This document shows, piece after piece, positions 1-9,070 of a stretch of 64,000 bases of DNA (positions are counted from its first letter, which is position 1; the number at the start of each line of letters is the position of its first letter). The DNA is taken from NCBI RefSeq assembly GCF_000974425.1, contig NZ_CP010429.1, positions 62,001 through 126,000 on the forward strand, written 5' to 3'. The notes under the pieces were generated by a model. The model was not told the origin of the DNA, did no database searches, and worked only from the letters and a program-made list of their open reading frames with translations. This stretch comes from Spirosoma radiotolerans. GTDB taxonomy: Bacteria > Bacteroidota > Bacteroidia > Cytophagales > Spirosomataceae. Both the position numbers and the translations under genes were made by a program.

Positions 1-505
1 AAATAACTACCTGACCGGGGCAATTGTAATTGGCTGGAACAACAATCTCTTCCGTGATTTCTCCACAAACTCGCTCAATGACGTCATCGGCAAGGCCCAA
101 CACGGCCGCCATGGTCGAGGGGGCCAGATCACAGGCACGCTGCATGGCCGTTGCGCGGACAGACGCCAGCTTGAGCCCATCTTCGAACGAAAGAACACCG
201 GCCGCCGTAAGGGCTGACAACTCGCCCAGTGAGTGGCCCGCCACCATTGAGACATCGAACCCATCCGGAGCGAATGATGCAGAGGTTAGGGCCAGTATTA
301 CACCATGCAGAAAAACCGCAGGTTGCGTGTAAATTGTTTGTTTTAGGTCTTCGTCGGTGCCATTGAACATAATGTTGGTGAGGTTGTATCCCAACACCTC
401 GTTGGCTTGCTCGAACAAACGACGGGCTGCATCGGACTGTTGGTAAAGATCCTGTCCCATACCTCGGAATTGAGAACCCTGACCTGGAAATACGTATGCT
501 TTCAT
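1..505 (-). CDS. fabD: Malonyl-CoA:ACP transacylase, 5' part (runs off the window)
   Basis: Only the first 168 codons are inside the window. The protein starts MKAYVFPGQGSQ, the usual FabD opening with the oxyanion-hole GQGSQ motif. It carries the nucleophile elbow GHSLGE (encoded around 220-240), whose serine takes the malonyl group from CoA and passes it to acyl carrier protein in fatty acid synthesis. The start is the ATG read from 503-505. The gene is divergent from the sdh operon across a 371-base gap. Family assignment is secure from the two motifs. The catalytic histidine and C-terminus are not visible. Confidence 0.93.
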   Translation of the reverse strand, partial: MKAYVFPGQGSQFRGMGQDLYQQSDAARRLFEQANEVLGYNLTNIMFNGTDEDLKQTIYTQPAVFLHGVILALTSASFAPDGFDVSMVAGHSLGELSALTAAGVLSFEDGLKLASVRATAMQRACDLAPSTMAAVLGLADDVIERVCGEITEEIVVPANYNCPGQVVI

Positions 506-876
506 ATAAAGAGATAAATCGGTCGAAGGGTGCAAAATAGCTGGATAAATGTGGTTGTTCAAAAAGTTGGTACTAACTTCGATGCTATTGTATTGATAGT
601 GAATTGGTTACAATTAGTTCTTTTCCTTTGTGTAAAAATTACGTTGATCAGACATAAGTTACCGAATTAAAAACAGGACGAAACGAACAATCGACTAAAA
701 CAGGCTGTTCTTAAATTAAGCAGTTTCTGTAATTTATATAGGCTGTAAATAAGTTATAAAATGGTTGATAGTAGCGCGTAATGTTGTTTCCATCGGGTTT
801 GTGCTTTAGCTTTGAAGCGCCGTTTAAACCGGCTTTTTTTCAATCGTTTACACTATAATTTCGTGTCGTTCACCGT
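506..876. other. 371-base AT-rich divergent gap, fabD / sdhC
   Basis: No convincing ORF was seen. The gap separates two divergent genes and must hold both promoters. A good Bacteroidota-type promoter for sdhC lies at 784-814. I could not find a matching -7 box for fabD on the minus strand. Confidence 0.6.
784..814 (+). promoter_or_regulatory. Candidate promoter of the sdh operon
   Basis: TTG at 784-786, a 20-base spacer, then TAGCTTTG at 807-814. This fits the Bacteroidota sigma consensus (TTG, 17-23 bases, TAnnTTTG). It predicts transcription start near 820 and a leader of about 55 bases before the sdhC ATG at 877. Confidence 0.65.
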
Positions 877-1572
877 ATGGCTTGGGTAACACAAACTCTG
901 TCCAGCTCCCTCGGCCGCAAGGTCATAATGTCGCTGACGGGACTGTTTTTAAGTTCTTTTCTAATTGTACATATGGCTGGTAATCTCCAGCTATTTAAGA
1001 GTGACGGCGGTAGGGCCTTCAATGAGTATACGTACTTCATGACGCATAACCCGCTCATTATGACCGTATCGTACCTCCTTTATACCTCCATTCTGGTACA
1101 TGCATTGATGGCTTATGTGCTGACTCGCCACAATCAGTCGTCGCGGCCGGTTAAGTATGCGTATAGCAAGCCAGAAGCGAACAGCGACTGGTCGTCGCGC
1201 AACATGGGTATTCTGGGTACGGTTCTGTTGCTGTTCATCATCATTCACATGCGTACGTTCTGGTACGAAATGCACTTTGGTTCGGTCCCCATGGCCGAGT
1301 ACGACGGTAAACAATACAAAGACCTTTACGCGGTTGTGAAAGTGGCCTTTGGCGAGTTATGGTACGTCGTTCTGTATGTTATCTGTATGGTTGCGGTTGG
1401 TTATCACCTGGCACATGGCTTTCAGAGTGGTTTTCAAACGCTCGGTGTCCGGCATAAAAAATACACGCCACTCATCGAGATGTTAGGCAAGTATTTCTTT
1501 GCAATCATTATTCCGGCGGCTTTTGCAGCCATGCCAATTTACGTGTATTTACAGGTTCATCACATCATTTAA
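877..1572 (+). CDS. sdhC: Succinate dehydrogenase cytochrome b subunit (membrane anchor)
   Basis: 231-residue integral membrane protein with about five hydrophobic segments and membrane-placed histidines suited to haem b ligation. It opens with the Bacteroidota form of the subunit (SSLGRKVIMSLTGLFLSSFL). Families of this type use one fused cytochrome b subunit in place of separate SdhC and SdhD, and none follows here. It anchors SdhA and SdhB to the inner membrane and passes electrons to menaquinone. It is first in a three-gene operon; a 113-base gap filled by a hairpin element separates it from sdhA. Confidence 0.92.
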   Translation: MAWVTQTLSSSLGRKVIMSLTGLFLSSFLIVHMAGNLQLFKSDGGRAFNEYTYFMTHNPLIMTVSYLLYTSILVHALMAYVLTRHNQSSRPVKYAYSKPEANSDWSSRNMGILGTVLLLFIIIHMRTFWYEMHFGSVPMAEYDGKQYKDLYAVVKVAFGELWYVVLYVICMVAVGYHLAHGFQSGFQTLGVRHKKYTPLIEMLGKYFFAIIIPAAFAAMPIYVYLQVHHII

Positions 1573-1681
1573 AGGCGAAAGAGGGAAAGACTGCCTGAGC
1601 GAAAAAATGGAAATTATTCACGCTTCACTCTCCTACTGCTTCGGCGGACCAGTCTTTCACTCTTTCGCTCTTTCGCTCTTT
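1571..1681. repeat. Intergenic hairpin element, octamer family (copy 1, sdhC-sdhA)
   Basis: Left arm 1571-1592 and right arm 1651-1681 are complementary; the inner 18 bases match at 17 positions. The right arm is built from the octamer TCTTTCGC/TCTTTCAC repeated four times. It begins at the sdhC stop codon and ends four bases before the sdhA ATG. The loop contains GCTTCGGCGGACC (1638-1650), which recurs inverted with one mismatch in the glyA-tatC copy (22765-22777). Confidence 0.85.
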
Positions 1682-1685
1682 AAAT

Positions 1686-3623
1686 ATGCAACTGGAATCT
1701 AAAATCCCCGCAGGTCCTTTAGCCGAAAAATGGGCACGGCAAAAATTTTCCCTGAAGCTGGTCAATCCAGCCAACAAGCGGAAATACGATATTATTGTAG
1801 TTGGCACAGGTCTGGCCGGTGCATCCGCGGCTGCGTCGCTGGCCGAGTTAGGCTATAATGTAAAAGCGTTTTGCTTTCAGGATAGTCCCCGCCGGGCGCA
1901 CTCCATTGCGGCCCAGGGTGGAATCAACGCGGCTAAAAATTACCAGAACGATGGCGACAGCGTGTTCCGGTTATTCTACGATACCATTAAAGGTGGTGAC
2001 TATCGGGCTCGTGAAGCAAATGTTCACCGGCTGGCCGAAGTCAGTGTCAATATCATCGACCAATGTGTAGCCCAGGGCGTTCCCTTTGCCCGTGAGTACG
2101 GCGGTACCCTGGCAAACCGCTCGTTTGGTGGCGCCCAGGTATCACGTACGTTCTACGCACGTGGTCAAACGGGGCAGCAATTGCTGCTGGGTGCCTATTC
2201 GGCGTTAAGTCGTCAGGTAGCCAACGGGAAAGTGAAGCTGTACCCACGGACCGAAATGCTCGATCTGGTGGTCGAAGGAGGAAAAGCACGGGGAATCGTG
2301 ACCCGTAATCTGATCACGGGTAAAATTGAGTCGCATTCGGCTCATGCCGTGTTGCTTTGCACAGGTGGCTATGGCAACGTATTCTACTTGTCGACTAATG
2401 CGATGGGTAGCAACGTGACAGCCGCCTGGCGTGCCCACAAGAAGGGAGCTTATTTCGCAAACCCCTGTTTCACACAGATTCACCCCACCTGTATTCCGGT
2501 ATCGGGCCATTACCAGTCCAAACTGACGCTGATGTCGGAGTCGTTGCGGAATGACGGCCGGGTTTGGGCACCGAAATCAAAAGAAGATGCACGGCGGATT
2601 CAGAAAGGTGAGTTGAAACCGACTGATTTGTCCGAAGATGCTCGTGATTACTTCCTGGAGCGCCGTTATCCTGCTTTCGGTAACCTCGTACCTCGTGACG
2701 TAGCTTCTCGAAATGCGAAAAACATGTGCGACGAAGGGCGAGGAGTAAGTAAAACAGGATTGGCTGTTTACCTGGATTTTGCCGATGCCATCAAGCGCGA
2801 CGGTCAGAAAACGATTGAAGCCAAATATGGTAACCTCTTCGAAATGTACGAAAAGATCACCGGCGAAAATCCATATGAAACACCGATGATGATTTATCCC
2901 GCTGTTCACTATACGATGGGAGGTTTGTGGGTAGACTACAATTTGATGACGACCATTCCGGGTCTGTATGCCCTTGGCGAAGCGAACTTCTCGGATCACG
3001 GCGCCAACCGTCTTGGCGCTTCGGCTCTGATGCAGGGGCTTGCTGATGGTTATTTCGTGATTCCGTATACCGTTGGTGATTACCTGGCAACGATTGGGCC
3101 CGCGGATAAAATATCCGTCGATGCCCCCGCTTTTAAAGAGGCCGAAAAGAAAATCCACGACCAGGTCAATCAATTATTGACGATCAAAGGCGAACGGCCG
3201 GTTGATGATTTGCATAAAGAACTGGGCCATATTATGTGGGAGTACTGCGGTATGGCGCGGAACGAAGAAGGGCTGAAGATCGCCAAGCAAAAGATCCAGG
3301 CGCTGAAAAAAGAGTTCTGGACAAATGTGAAAGTGTTGGGCGAGTCGGAGGAGATGAACCAGGCGCTGGAGCAGGCAGGACGTGTCGCTGATTTCATTGA
3401 GCTTGGCGAACTGATGGTCGACGACGCGCTGAACCGTAACGAATCCTGCGGTGGTCACTTCCGGGAAGAGTTCCAAACGCCCGATGGGGAAGCCCTGCGT
3501 GACGATGCCAATTACGCCTATGTGGCGGCTTGGGAGTATCAGGGTGAAGGAAAACCCGAAGTACTCAACAAAGAGTTGCTTGAGTTTGAGAATGTGAAAT
3601 TGACACAGCGGAGTTATAAATAA
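1686..3623 (+). CDS. sdhA: Succinate dehydrogenase flavoprotein subunit
   Basis: 645 residues. The N-terminal dinucleotide-binding motif GTGLAG (about 40-45) is followed by [10 protein letters not shown], whose histidine (about H72) is the expected covalent FAD attachment site. Also seen are the family's substrate-side motifs ([27 protein letters not shown]) and the C-terminal [12 protein letters not shown]. It oxidises succinate to fumarate on the cytoplasmic face in the TCA cycle and respiratory complex II. The opening [16 protein letters not shown] is typical of Bacteroidota SdhA and supports the ATG at 1686. It sits between sdhC and sdhB with a hairpin element on each side. Confidence 0.97.
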   Translation: MQLESKIPAGPLAEKWARQKFSLKLVNPANKRKYDIIVVGTGLAGASAAASLAELGYNVKAFCFQDSPRRAHSIAAQGGINAAKNYQNDGDSVFRLFYDTIKGGDYRAREANVHRLAEVSVNIIDQCVAQGVPFAREYGGTLANRSFGGAQVSRTFYARGQTGQQLLLGAYSALSRQVANGKVKLYPRTEMLDLVVEGGKARGIVTRNLITGKIESHSAHAVLLCTGGYGNVFYLSTNAMGSNVTAAWRAHKKGAYFANPCFTQIHPTCIPVSGHYQSKLTLMSESLRNDGRVWAPKSKEDARRIQKGELKPTDLSEDARDYFLERRYPAFGNLVPRDVASRNAKNMCDEGRGVSKTGLAVYLDFADAIKRDGQKTIEAKYGNLFEMYEKITGENPYETPMMIYPAVHYTMGGLWVDYNLMTTIPGLYALGEANFSDHGANRLGASALMQGLADGYFVIPYTVGDYLATIGPADKISVDAPAFKEAEKKIHDQVNQLLTIKGERPVDDLHKELGHIMWEYCGMARNEEGLKIAKQKIQALKKEFWTNVKVLGESEEMNQALEQAGRVADFIELGELMVDDALNRNESCGGHFREEFQTPDGEALRDDANYAYVAAWEYQGEGKPEVLNKELLEFENVKLTQRSYK

Positions 3624-3624
3624 C

Positions 3625-3700
3625 AGTTCGTGGTTTGTCGTGTGCGGTTTATGGTTGCTGACAGCCAGAACCCCACATGACAAACCACCAACCACGAACT
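3625..3700. repeat. Intergenic hairpin element, GGTTTACGG-type family (sdhA-sdhB)
   Basis: Left arm AGTTCGTGGTTTGTCGTGTG (3625-3644) pairs with the right-arm segments at 3674-3700 (CACATGACAAACCAC, then CAACCACGAACT), with one short duplicated segment bulged. It starts next to the sdhA stop and ends three bases before the preferred sdhB ATG. Its loop (GCGGTTTATGGTTGCTGAC) resembles arms of the elements at 13073-13179 and 36078-36155. Confidence 0.7.
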
Positions 3701-3703
3701 ACC

Positions 3704-4462
3704 ATGAAGATTAACCTAAAAGTCTGGAGACAGAAAAATAGTAATACAGCCGGTAAACTAGTAGAATACCACCTGGATGAGGTATCGGAAGATATGTCGT
3801 TCCTAGAAATGTTCGATGTACTAAATGACTCGCTGACCCGCAAAGGTGAAGATCCCGTAACCTTCGACCACGATTGCCGCGAGGGTATCTGTGGCATGTG
3901 TTCCATGTATATCAATGGGCGCGCACACGGGCCACAAACGGGTGCTACTACTTGCCAACTGCATATGCGCTCATTTAATGATGGCGACACTATTGTGGTT
4001 GAACCCTGGCGGGCTAGAGCTTTCCCCGTTGTGAAAGACTTGATGGTCGACCGGTCGGCTTTTGATCGGATCATCCAATCGGGTGGCTATGTGTCGGTAA
4101 ATACCGGCTCGGCACCAGACGCGAACGAGATTCTTGTTCCGCGTACCATTGCCGATGAGGCTATGGATGCAGCCGCTTGTATTGGCTGTGGTGCTTGTGT
4201 GGCTGCCTGCAAAAATGCGTCAGCTATGCTTTTTGTATCGGCCAAAGTATCGCAGCTGGCCATTCTGCCACAAGGGCATTCGGAGCACAAAGAGCGGGCC
4301 GAACGCATGGTTGCTCAAATGGATGCCGAGGGCTTTGGTGCCTGTTCGTTTACGGGTGCTTGCTCGGTTGAGTGCCCCAAATCAATTTCGCTCGATCATA
4401 TTGCCCGCCTGAATCGCGAGTATCTGGGCGCAAAATTGTCGTCGGAAAACGTACAGGGATAG
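3704..4462 (+). CDS. sdhB: Succinate dehydrogenase iron-sulfur subunit
   Basis: 252 residues from the preferred start. A plant-ferredoxin-like N-terminal domain holds the [2Fe-2S] ligands C58, C63, C66 and probably C84 (CREGICGMC). A C-terminal ferredoxin domain holds [11 protein letters not shown] and the later [12 protein letters not shown], giving the [4Fe-4S] and [3Fe-4S] clusters. It relays electrons from SdhA FAD to the cytochrome b subunit. An in-frame ATG at 3677 would add nine residues, but it lies inside the right arm of the intergenic hairpin and encodes an arm-derived peptide. ATG 3704 gives the family-like opening [12 protein letters not shown]. Last gene of the operon; a terminator follows. 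Confidence 0.96.
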   Translation: MKINLKVWRQKNSNTAGKLVEYHLDEVSEDMSFLEMFDVLNDSLTRKGEDPVTFDHDCREGICGMCSMYINGRAHGPQTGATTCQLHMRSFNDGDTIVVEPWRARAFPVVKDLMVDRSAFDRIIQSGGYVSVNTGSAPDANEILVPRTIADEAMDAAACIGCGACVAACKNASAMLFVSAKVSQLAILPQGHSEHKERAERMVAQMDAEGFGACSFTGACSVECPKSISLDHIARLNREYLGAKLSSENVQG

Positions 4463-4486
4463 TTCAAAAAGAAGGATTAATGATAA

Positions 4487-4526
4487 GAAAGTCCGGTTTT
4501 CGTAAGGAGGCCGGACTTTCATTTTT
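4487..4526 (+). terminator. Intrinsic terminator of the sdh operon
   Basis: GAAAGTCCGG (4487-4496) pairs with CCGGACTTTC (4511-4520), with a 14-base loop, followed by ATTTTTC. It lies 25 bases after the sdhB stop. Confidence 0.85.
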
Positions 4527-4582
4527 CGATGTACTTATTGGATTCCTGTACGGTCACATACCGATTAATGGGAAATGACCTT

Positions 4583-4590
4583 TAGCTTTG
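4583..4590 (+). promoter_or_regulatory. Candidate -7 box for the gtrA-like gene
   Basis: TAGCTTTG matches TAnnTTTG exactly and sits 19 bases before the ATG at 4609. No well-spaced TTG was found upstream, so this is a half match. Confidence 0.4.
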
Positions 4591-4608
4591 CCCCCTTATT
4601 GGTAAATC

Positions 4609-5097
4609 ATGGCAGGTGGGCTTTTCAATCGCAGGGATATCCTTGCTTACTTTATCGTTGCCGCTATCGGCGCTACCGTACAACTCATAGCAGGAAGTTT
4701 ATTTCAGGATTGGTTTCAACTGAGTTATGAACAGGCTTTGTTCGCGGGTTACGTAATTGCTTTTATTGCAGGCTTTTTTCTAACGAAACTCTTTGCTTTC
4801 AACGCAAAAAATTCAGCTAAAACACAGCGGGAAGCCGTCAAGTTTACGCTTGTGTCGATCATTTCCTGTCTCATCACTGTATATGGCGCTTCGATCCTTT
4901 ATGACTTTTCAGTTCAGAAATTTCAGATTGCTACTGTGATTATTCCCTTTTCCGTAAAAGTGGTGAATCTAAATAAACTTGTAGCGCACACGACGGGCAT
5001 GGGATTGAGCTTTATCAGTAATTACGTATTACACAAGTCGTTTACATTTCGTAATACCGGCTTCTATGAACGGTTGAAGAAACTGTTGAATTTGTAG
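4609..5097 (+). CDS. GtrA-like membrane protein
   Basis: 162 residues with four predicted membrane helices. The C-terminal signature SNYVLHKSFTFRN is typical of the GtrA/DPMS3 family (flippase-like helpers for lipid-linked sugars). The family is implicated in moving undecaprenyl-linked glucose across the membrane or in supporting polyprenol sugar synthases, but the substrate cannot be read from sequence. It stands alone behind its own candidate -7 box, separated from sdh by a terminator. No sugar synthase is adjacent. Confidence 0.75.
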   Translation: MAGGLFNRRDILAYFIVAAIGATVQLIAGSLFQDWFQLSYEQALFAGYVIAFIAGFFLTKLFAFNAKNSAKTQREAVKFTLVSIISCLITVYGASILYDFSVQKFQIATVIIPFSVKVVNLNKLVAHTTGMGLSFISNYVLHKSFTFRNTGFYERLKKLLNL

Positions 5098-5163
5098 GCC
5101 TACCAAGCTCGTGTAGTAATAAATAGCTTAATTAGCTCAGAAAAACAGTGCTGGCTCCTATCT

Positions 5164-5319
5164 CTGTGGTCCGTCAGGACACGGATCGCGAAAGGTGTCT
5201 TCTGTCTCCGTGGCCCGTGTCCTCACGAACCACATACCTGGCAGGCCAATCTACCTGACTGTAATGACGGCCCGACGCGTCTGTGGCCCTTGAGGACACG
5301 GACCACAGACGCGTCGGGC
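5164..5319. repeat. Cluster of three GGTCCGTG/CACGGACC palindrome copies
   Basis: Between the gtrA-like gene and prfA (convergent). Copy A at 5164-5183 (CTGTGGTCCGTCAGGACACG), copy B at about 5206-5235 (CCGTGGCCCGTGTCCTCACG then AACCACA) and copy C at 5281-5308 are variants of one word. Copy C lies in a longer hairpin: the arms GCCCGACGCGTCTGTGG (5270-5286) and its exact complement (5303-5319) flank a 16-base loop. The same core recurs at 28134-28157. Copy C may end transcription from both genes. Confidence 0.8.
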
Positions 5320-5334
5320 GTTGATAAACGTGAA

Positions 5335-6408
5335 TTAAGTCGTTGCTCCTTCCTTCAAGCGTTCGGCGTTCTCGGCAATGCGAAGCTGCTCGATAAACTC
5401 GCCAATACCGCCATCCATTACGGCCGGGAGGTTATAAACTGTTAGGCCAATACGGTGATCGGTCACGCGGCTTTGCGGGTAATTGTACGTTCTGATTTTA
5501 TCGGAACGATCGCCACTGCCAACCATCGTTTTGCGCTGTGACGCAATAGCGTCGTTATGCTTTTGCAATTCAATTTCGTAAAGCCTTGACCGAAGTACCG
5601 TCAGCGCTTTGTCGAAGTTTTTTAACTGCGAGCGTTCGTCCTGGCATTGCACGACCAAACCCGTCGGAATGTGCGTGAGCCGCACGGCCGAATACGTGGT
5701 GTTTACAGACTGACCACCCGCTCCCGACGAACAGAACGTATCCTTACGAATGTCGTTCATATTGAGCTCAACGTCTACCTCTTCGGCTTCGGGTAGTACC
5801 GCAACGCTGGCGGCCGAAGTATGAATCCGGCCCTGCGTTTCGGTAGCCGGTACCCGTTGCACCCGGTGAACCCCCGATTCAAATTTTAACTTGCCATATA
5901 CGTCTTCGCCTTCGATCTCGGTAACTATTTCTTTATAACCACCTGATGTTCCTTCGGTAAAGTCAACAAGCGACATTTTCCAGCCCATTTTCTCGCAAAA
6001 ACGCTGATACATTCGGAAAATATCGCCCGCAAAAATGGCTGCTTCGTCGCCACCGGTGCCCCCGCGAATTTCGAGAATGACATTTTTGCTGTCATTGGGA
6101 TCTTTCGGCATCAACATCTCTTTGAGCGTTTCTTCCTGAGCTTCCCGGCGTGGCAGCAGTTCATCTAACTCACCTTTGGCCATTTCCCGAAAATCTTCAT
6201 CTTTCTCGGTAGCAATAACTTTCCGGGCGTTCTCAATTTCTTCCAGCAGTTGCTGATAAGCCTGATACTGCACAACGATTTTTTCTAAATCTTTGTATTC
6301 TTTACTCAACTTCATAAATCGCTTCTGGTCCGAAACGACTTCGGGCTGTACAATTTGTTGAGATACTTCGTTGAAGCGTTCACGAATGGCTTCTAACTGA
6401 TCAAGCAT
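5335..6408 (-). CDS. prfA: Peptide chain release factor 1
   Basis: 357 residues. The codon-recognition tripeptide PAT (187-189, in RVPATETQGR) marks RF1, which reads UAA and UAG. The catalytic GGQ (231-233) hydrolyses peptidyl-tRNA in the ribosome. The open frame extends to 6498, but the ATG at 6406-6408 gives the standard opening MLDQLEAIRERF and the standard length. A candidate promoter at 6469-6503 lies inside the extension, which also argues for the shorter form. Confidence 0.96.
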   Translation of the reverse strand: MLDQLEAIRERFNEVSQQIVQPEVVSDQKRFMKLSKEYKDLEKIVVQYQAYQQLLEEIENARKVIATEKDEDFREMAKGELDELLPRREAQEETLKEMLMPKDPNDSKNVILEIRGGTGGDEAAIFAGDIFRMYQRFCEKMGWKMSLVDFTEGTSGGYKEIVTEIEGEDVYGKLKFESGVHRVQRVPATETQGRIHTSAASVAVLPEAEEVDVELNMNDIRKDTFCSSGAGGQSVNTTYSAVRLTHIPTGLVVQCQDERSQLKNFDKALTVLRSRLYEIELQKHNDAIASQRKTMVGSGDRSDKIRTYNYPQSRVTDHRIGLTVYNLPAVMDGGIGEFIEQLRIAENAERLKEGATT

Positions 6409-6468
6409 AAGTGTATACTTTTTTTGCCACCCTTCTGGAGTGGCAAGAGGAATTACTGATATAAGAAG

Positions 6469-6503
6469 CAAATTTACGAAATTACCGTGGTCCGGCATCC
6501 CAA
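6469..6503 (-). promoter_or_regulatory. Candidate promoter of prfA
   Basis: Read on the minus strand: TTG (6501-6503), 24 bases, then TAAATTTG (6469-6476). The -7 box is exact and the spacer is slightly long. Transcription would start near 6462, about 55 bases before the chosen ATG. Confidence 0.5.
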
Positions 6504-6597
6504 CAGTTAGACTTTGTATTTACTAATTGCAACCAAGCGGTTGATGGAATCGTTTTTCAACTAAGCTACGAAACCCAATCTTATTAAGTTCCTGTTT

Positions 6598-7185
6598 ATG
6601 ACACGCTTTCTGCTTCTTTATGGTCTATTAATCAGCTTTCTAACGGCTTGCAACCCTGAGCGGGTACGCTACACAAACGAGCTAAAGCAGGAAATGGCCG
6701 ATTCGAAAATCAAGCGTGTTACCAATGCCGATTTAGTAGAAACGGTAGACAATTTGGGAGGGAGAATTAGTACAGTGCTTGAAAAAGAACTAACTACTCA
6801 GCTTCAAAAAACAACAAATCCCGCTGAGCGCGCTAAGTTGTGTCAATTAAAAACCCTGCCAAGAGTCAAAGCCATTGCCGAGCGGTATGCGCTGGACATT
6901 CGTTTGCTGGGTGAGGTAGATATTCAGAATCAGGCCCTGAATGCCAAGGAAAGGGAAATTCTGGACGCCTACCTCTACAGCGCTAAACAGAAGGTATCGG
7001 CCATTTCCAATATTCAGAAAATTAACGATACCCTCTTCGTTTACAATGCACCAGTTCCATCAAACAGCCTGATTTGTGAAGCGTGTTTTGGCAAACAGGA
7101 AACACGATTCGCGGTTTGGCATTTAGGCTTTAACAAACGGGAAGTAATCCGCCGAATGAGCGAAACCAAGAAAAAGAAGCGGTAA
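6598..7185 (+). CDS. Putative lipoprotein, possibly DUF3365-like
   Basis: 195 residues. It begins with a lipoprotein signal (MTRFLLLYGLLISFLTAC, lipobox LTAC, C18). The mature part is mostly helical and polar. Near residue 160 it has LICEACFGKQ, where haem-binding relatives of the DUF3365 type carry C-x2-C-H; here phenylalanine replaces the histidine. This weak resemblance is the only family clue, and I do not assign a function. Its stop codon (7183-7185) directly abuts the stop of convergent selU (7186-7188), leaving no room for a terminator between them. Confidence 0.7.
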   Translation: MTRFLLLYGLLISFLTACNPERVRYTNELKQEMADSKIKRVTNADLVETVDNLGGRISTVLEKELTTQLQKTTNPAERAKLCQLKTLPRVKAIAERYALDIRLLGEVDIQNQALNAKEREILDAYLYSAKQKVSAISNIQKINDTLFVYNAPVPSNSLICEACFGKQETRFAVWHLGFNKREVIRRMSETKKKKR

Positions 7186-8220
7186 TCAGCGTTGTAGGGC
7201 GTTTGCCCACTCGATCAGCCGTTGAGCCGTTTGTGAAGGCTCGTCTTTCTGAGTATCAATAGGAGAAATTGTGGCCGAGTCGCGTTGTGCCAAGCCGTGT
7301 AAGTAGGCTTTGTCGTAATAGTCGAGGGTTAAGTCGGCCACAGTTGCATAATCATGCCGAGCCAGCGCGTCGAGGGCATCTTTAGTCACTTTTCCGCCAA
7401 GCCGTTTGCGAATTCGCTCGGTTGCTTCGACGAGTGAACCATGGTCAATAGTAGCATACTCGGCCACAAGTCGATGCACACGCTTGTCTTTCGGCATGTC
7501 GATGAAGGCAACAGATGCCATCCGCATCTGTTGCCAGAGCGCCATTGGAATGAAGCATGAGCCGATACTGCGGCTTTCATCTTCAATCCAGATTCGGCGG
7601 CTGTTGTCTAATGTCAGAAGGGTATGAAACAGTTTATTCTCAAACTGTTCCGTGGCTGGCTGAGCCAGTTGCCCAATAGCGCCATAAGACGATCCTTTAT
7701 GATTCGCGAGTCCTTCCAGATCCATAATCTGTTCGCCTTGCCGGGCTAGTTCCTTAAGGATATCCGTTTTGCCACTGCCCGTTTTGCCACCAATGATGAT
7801 CAGGTTGAGTGGTCTGGCAAAACTGGCCAGCACTTCATTCCGGTACGCTTTGTAGCCGCCAATCAGCGTAGATGCAGTCAGTCCGGCCGTATCCAGTAGC
7901 CACGCAAAAGAGCCGCTCCGCATGCCGCCCCGCCAGCAATGAACCAGCACTTCCTTGTCTTTCGGGTTAAGCTTTTTCGATTGCTTGACAAAGCTTGCCA
8001 GTTTAGGCCCTACAAAGTTGAGCCCTAGCAAAACGGCCGCATCTTTACCCGCGTTTTTGTACTTGGTGCCAACCTGCGCCCGTTCATCGTTGTCGAAAAG
8101 TGGAATGCTCACCGCACCCGGAATATGGGCATGACCGTACTCGCCCGGCGACCGAACATCAATGACGGGCAGGGTGCGCGCTTTCATTAAAAAATCTTCG
8201 ACGGATAATTGATGAATCAT
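7186..8220 (-). CDS. selU: tRNA 2-selenouridine synthase
   Basis: 344 residues, also known as mnmH or ybbB. An N-terminal rhodanese domain has the active-site cysteine C95 in HCWRGGMRSGS. A P-loop domain follows with Walker A GGKTGSGKT (144-152). SelU replaces the sulfur of 2-thiouridine at the wobble position of certain tRNAs with selenium, using selenophosphate, through a geranylated intermediate. Domain order and length are standard. A long inverted repeat lies between its start and the end of pdxJ on the same strand. No selD was seen in the window. Confidence 0.93.
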   Translation of the reverse strand: MIHQLSVEDFLMKARTLPVIDVRSPGEYGHAHIPGAVSIPLFDNDERAQVGTKYKNAGKDAAVLLGLNFVGPKLASFVKQSKKLNPKDKEVLVHCWRGGMRSGSFAWLLDTAGLTASTLIGGYKAYRNEVLASFARPLNLIIIGGKTGSGKTDILKELARQGEQIMDLEGLANHKGSSYGAIGQLAQPATEQFENKLFHTLLTLDNSRRIWIEDESRSIGSCFIPMALWQQMRMASVAFIDMPKDKRVHRLVAEYATIDHGSLVEATERIRKRLGGKVTKDALDALARHDYATVADLTLDYYDKAYLHGLAQRDSATISPIDTQKDEPSQTAQRLIEWANALQR

Positions 8221-8226
8221 ATCTGA

Positions 8227-8356
8227 ACCGCTCGGGCGGCCCCGCGGGTTTTTGTGATTTTTTGATGGACTAAGAGTCTACCAGGCTGCTTTCCGTTCCG
8301 CGAAATCATAATCTATCCGAAGTGTCATGATAATTAGGCGGGGCCGCCCGAGCGGT
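8227..8356. repeat. 19-bp perfect inverted repeat, one arm inside pdxJ
   Basis: ACCGCTCGGGCGGCCCCGC (8227-8245) is exactly complementary to 8338-8356, with about 92 bases between. The right arm lies in the last codons of pdxJ and encodes DRSGGPA. The left arm ends just upstream of the selU start. Very GC-rich compared with the surrounding gap. Confidence 0.85.
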
Positions 8357-9065
8357 CCAGGCAGCGTAAATACATCTGAATGGTGTTTTCCAGCCCAAAA
8401 TAAAGGGCATCGCAGATCAGGGCGTGGCCAATAGAAACCTCTTCTAAACCGGGTACCTGCTCATCGAAAAAACGCAGGTTTTCCAAACTTAGATCGTGCC
8501 CCGCGTTCAGTTCCAACCCTAGTTCGATTGCGCGTTTGGCCGCCCGGACAAAAGGCGCAACAGCGGCTTCACGGTTTTCTGCATAGTGAGCCGCATACGG
8601 TTCGGTATACAATTCGATACGATCTGTACCAACCGCTTTGGCGCCTTCAACCATGCGCTCATCGGCATCGACAAAAATAGAGACCCGGATGCCATCGGCC
8701 TGGAACGTCTCAACCAACTGCCGAAGATGGTCGGCATGGCGGATGGTATCCCAACCCGCATTAGACGTAATAGCGTCAACCGCATCGGGGACCAGCGTCA
8801 CCTGCGCCGGTTTTACCCGTTTAACTAACTCAATAAAGCGCTCGTCTGGGTTGCCTTCAATATTAAACTCTGTTGTTACTACGTCGTGCAAATCAAGCAC
8901 ATCCTGATAACGGATGTGCCGTTCATCGGGGCGCGGGTGAACCGTAATTCCCTGCGCACCGAAGCGTTCGCAATCAAGAGCGACGTTGACAAGATTGGGG
9001 TTATTACCACCCCGCGCATTGCGAATGGTGGCAATTTTATTGATGTTAACGCTTAACCGAGTCAT
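8334..9065 (-). CDS. pdxJ: Pyridoxine 5'-phosphate synthase
   Basis: 243 residues of the PdxJ TIM-barrel. It condenses 3-amino-2-oxopropyl phosphate with 1-deoxyxylulose 5-phosphate in the DXP-dependent vitamin B6 pathway. The opening [20 protein letters not shown] and the motifs [13 protein letters not shown] and TEFNIEGNP are family hallmarks. A longer frame starts at 9080, but that ATG falls next to the hairpin element, and ATG 9063-9065 gives the conserved start. The last seven residues come from one arm of the 8227-8356 inverted repeat, so the C-terminus may be a late addition. Confidence 0.95.
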   Translation of the reverse strand: MTRLSVNINKIATIRNARGGNNPNLVNVALDCERFGAQGITVHPRPDERHIRYQDVLDLHDVVTTEFNIEGNPDERFIELVKRVKPAQVTLVPDAVDAITSNAGWDTIRHADHLRQLVETFQADGIRVSIFVDADERMVEGAKAVGTDRIELYTEPYAAHYAENREAAVAPFVRAAKRAIELGLELNAGHDLSLENLRFFDEQVPGLEEVSIGHALICDALYFGLENTIQMYLRCLDRSGGPA

Positions 9066-9070
9066 TTTCC

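Noticed and set aside
1573-1685. Octamer hairpins as plain rho-independent terminators
   Set aside because: Several lie inside apparent operons (sdhC-sdhA), lack a U-tract after the stem, and end just before start codons, so simple termination would silence essential downstream genes.
6409-6498. Longer N-terminus for release factor 1
   Set aside because: The extra 30 residues are not family-like, and the candidate promoter lies inside them.
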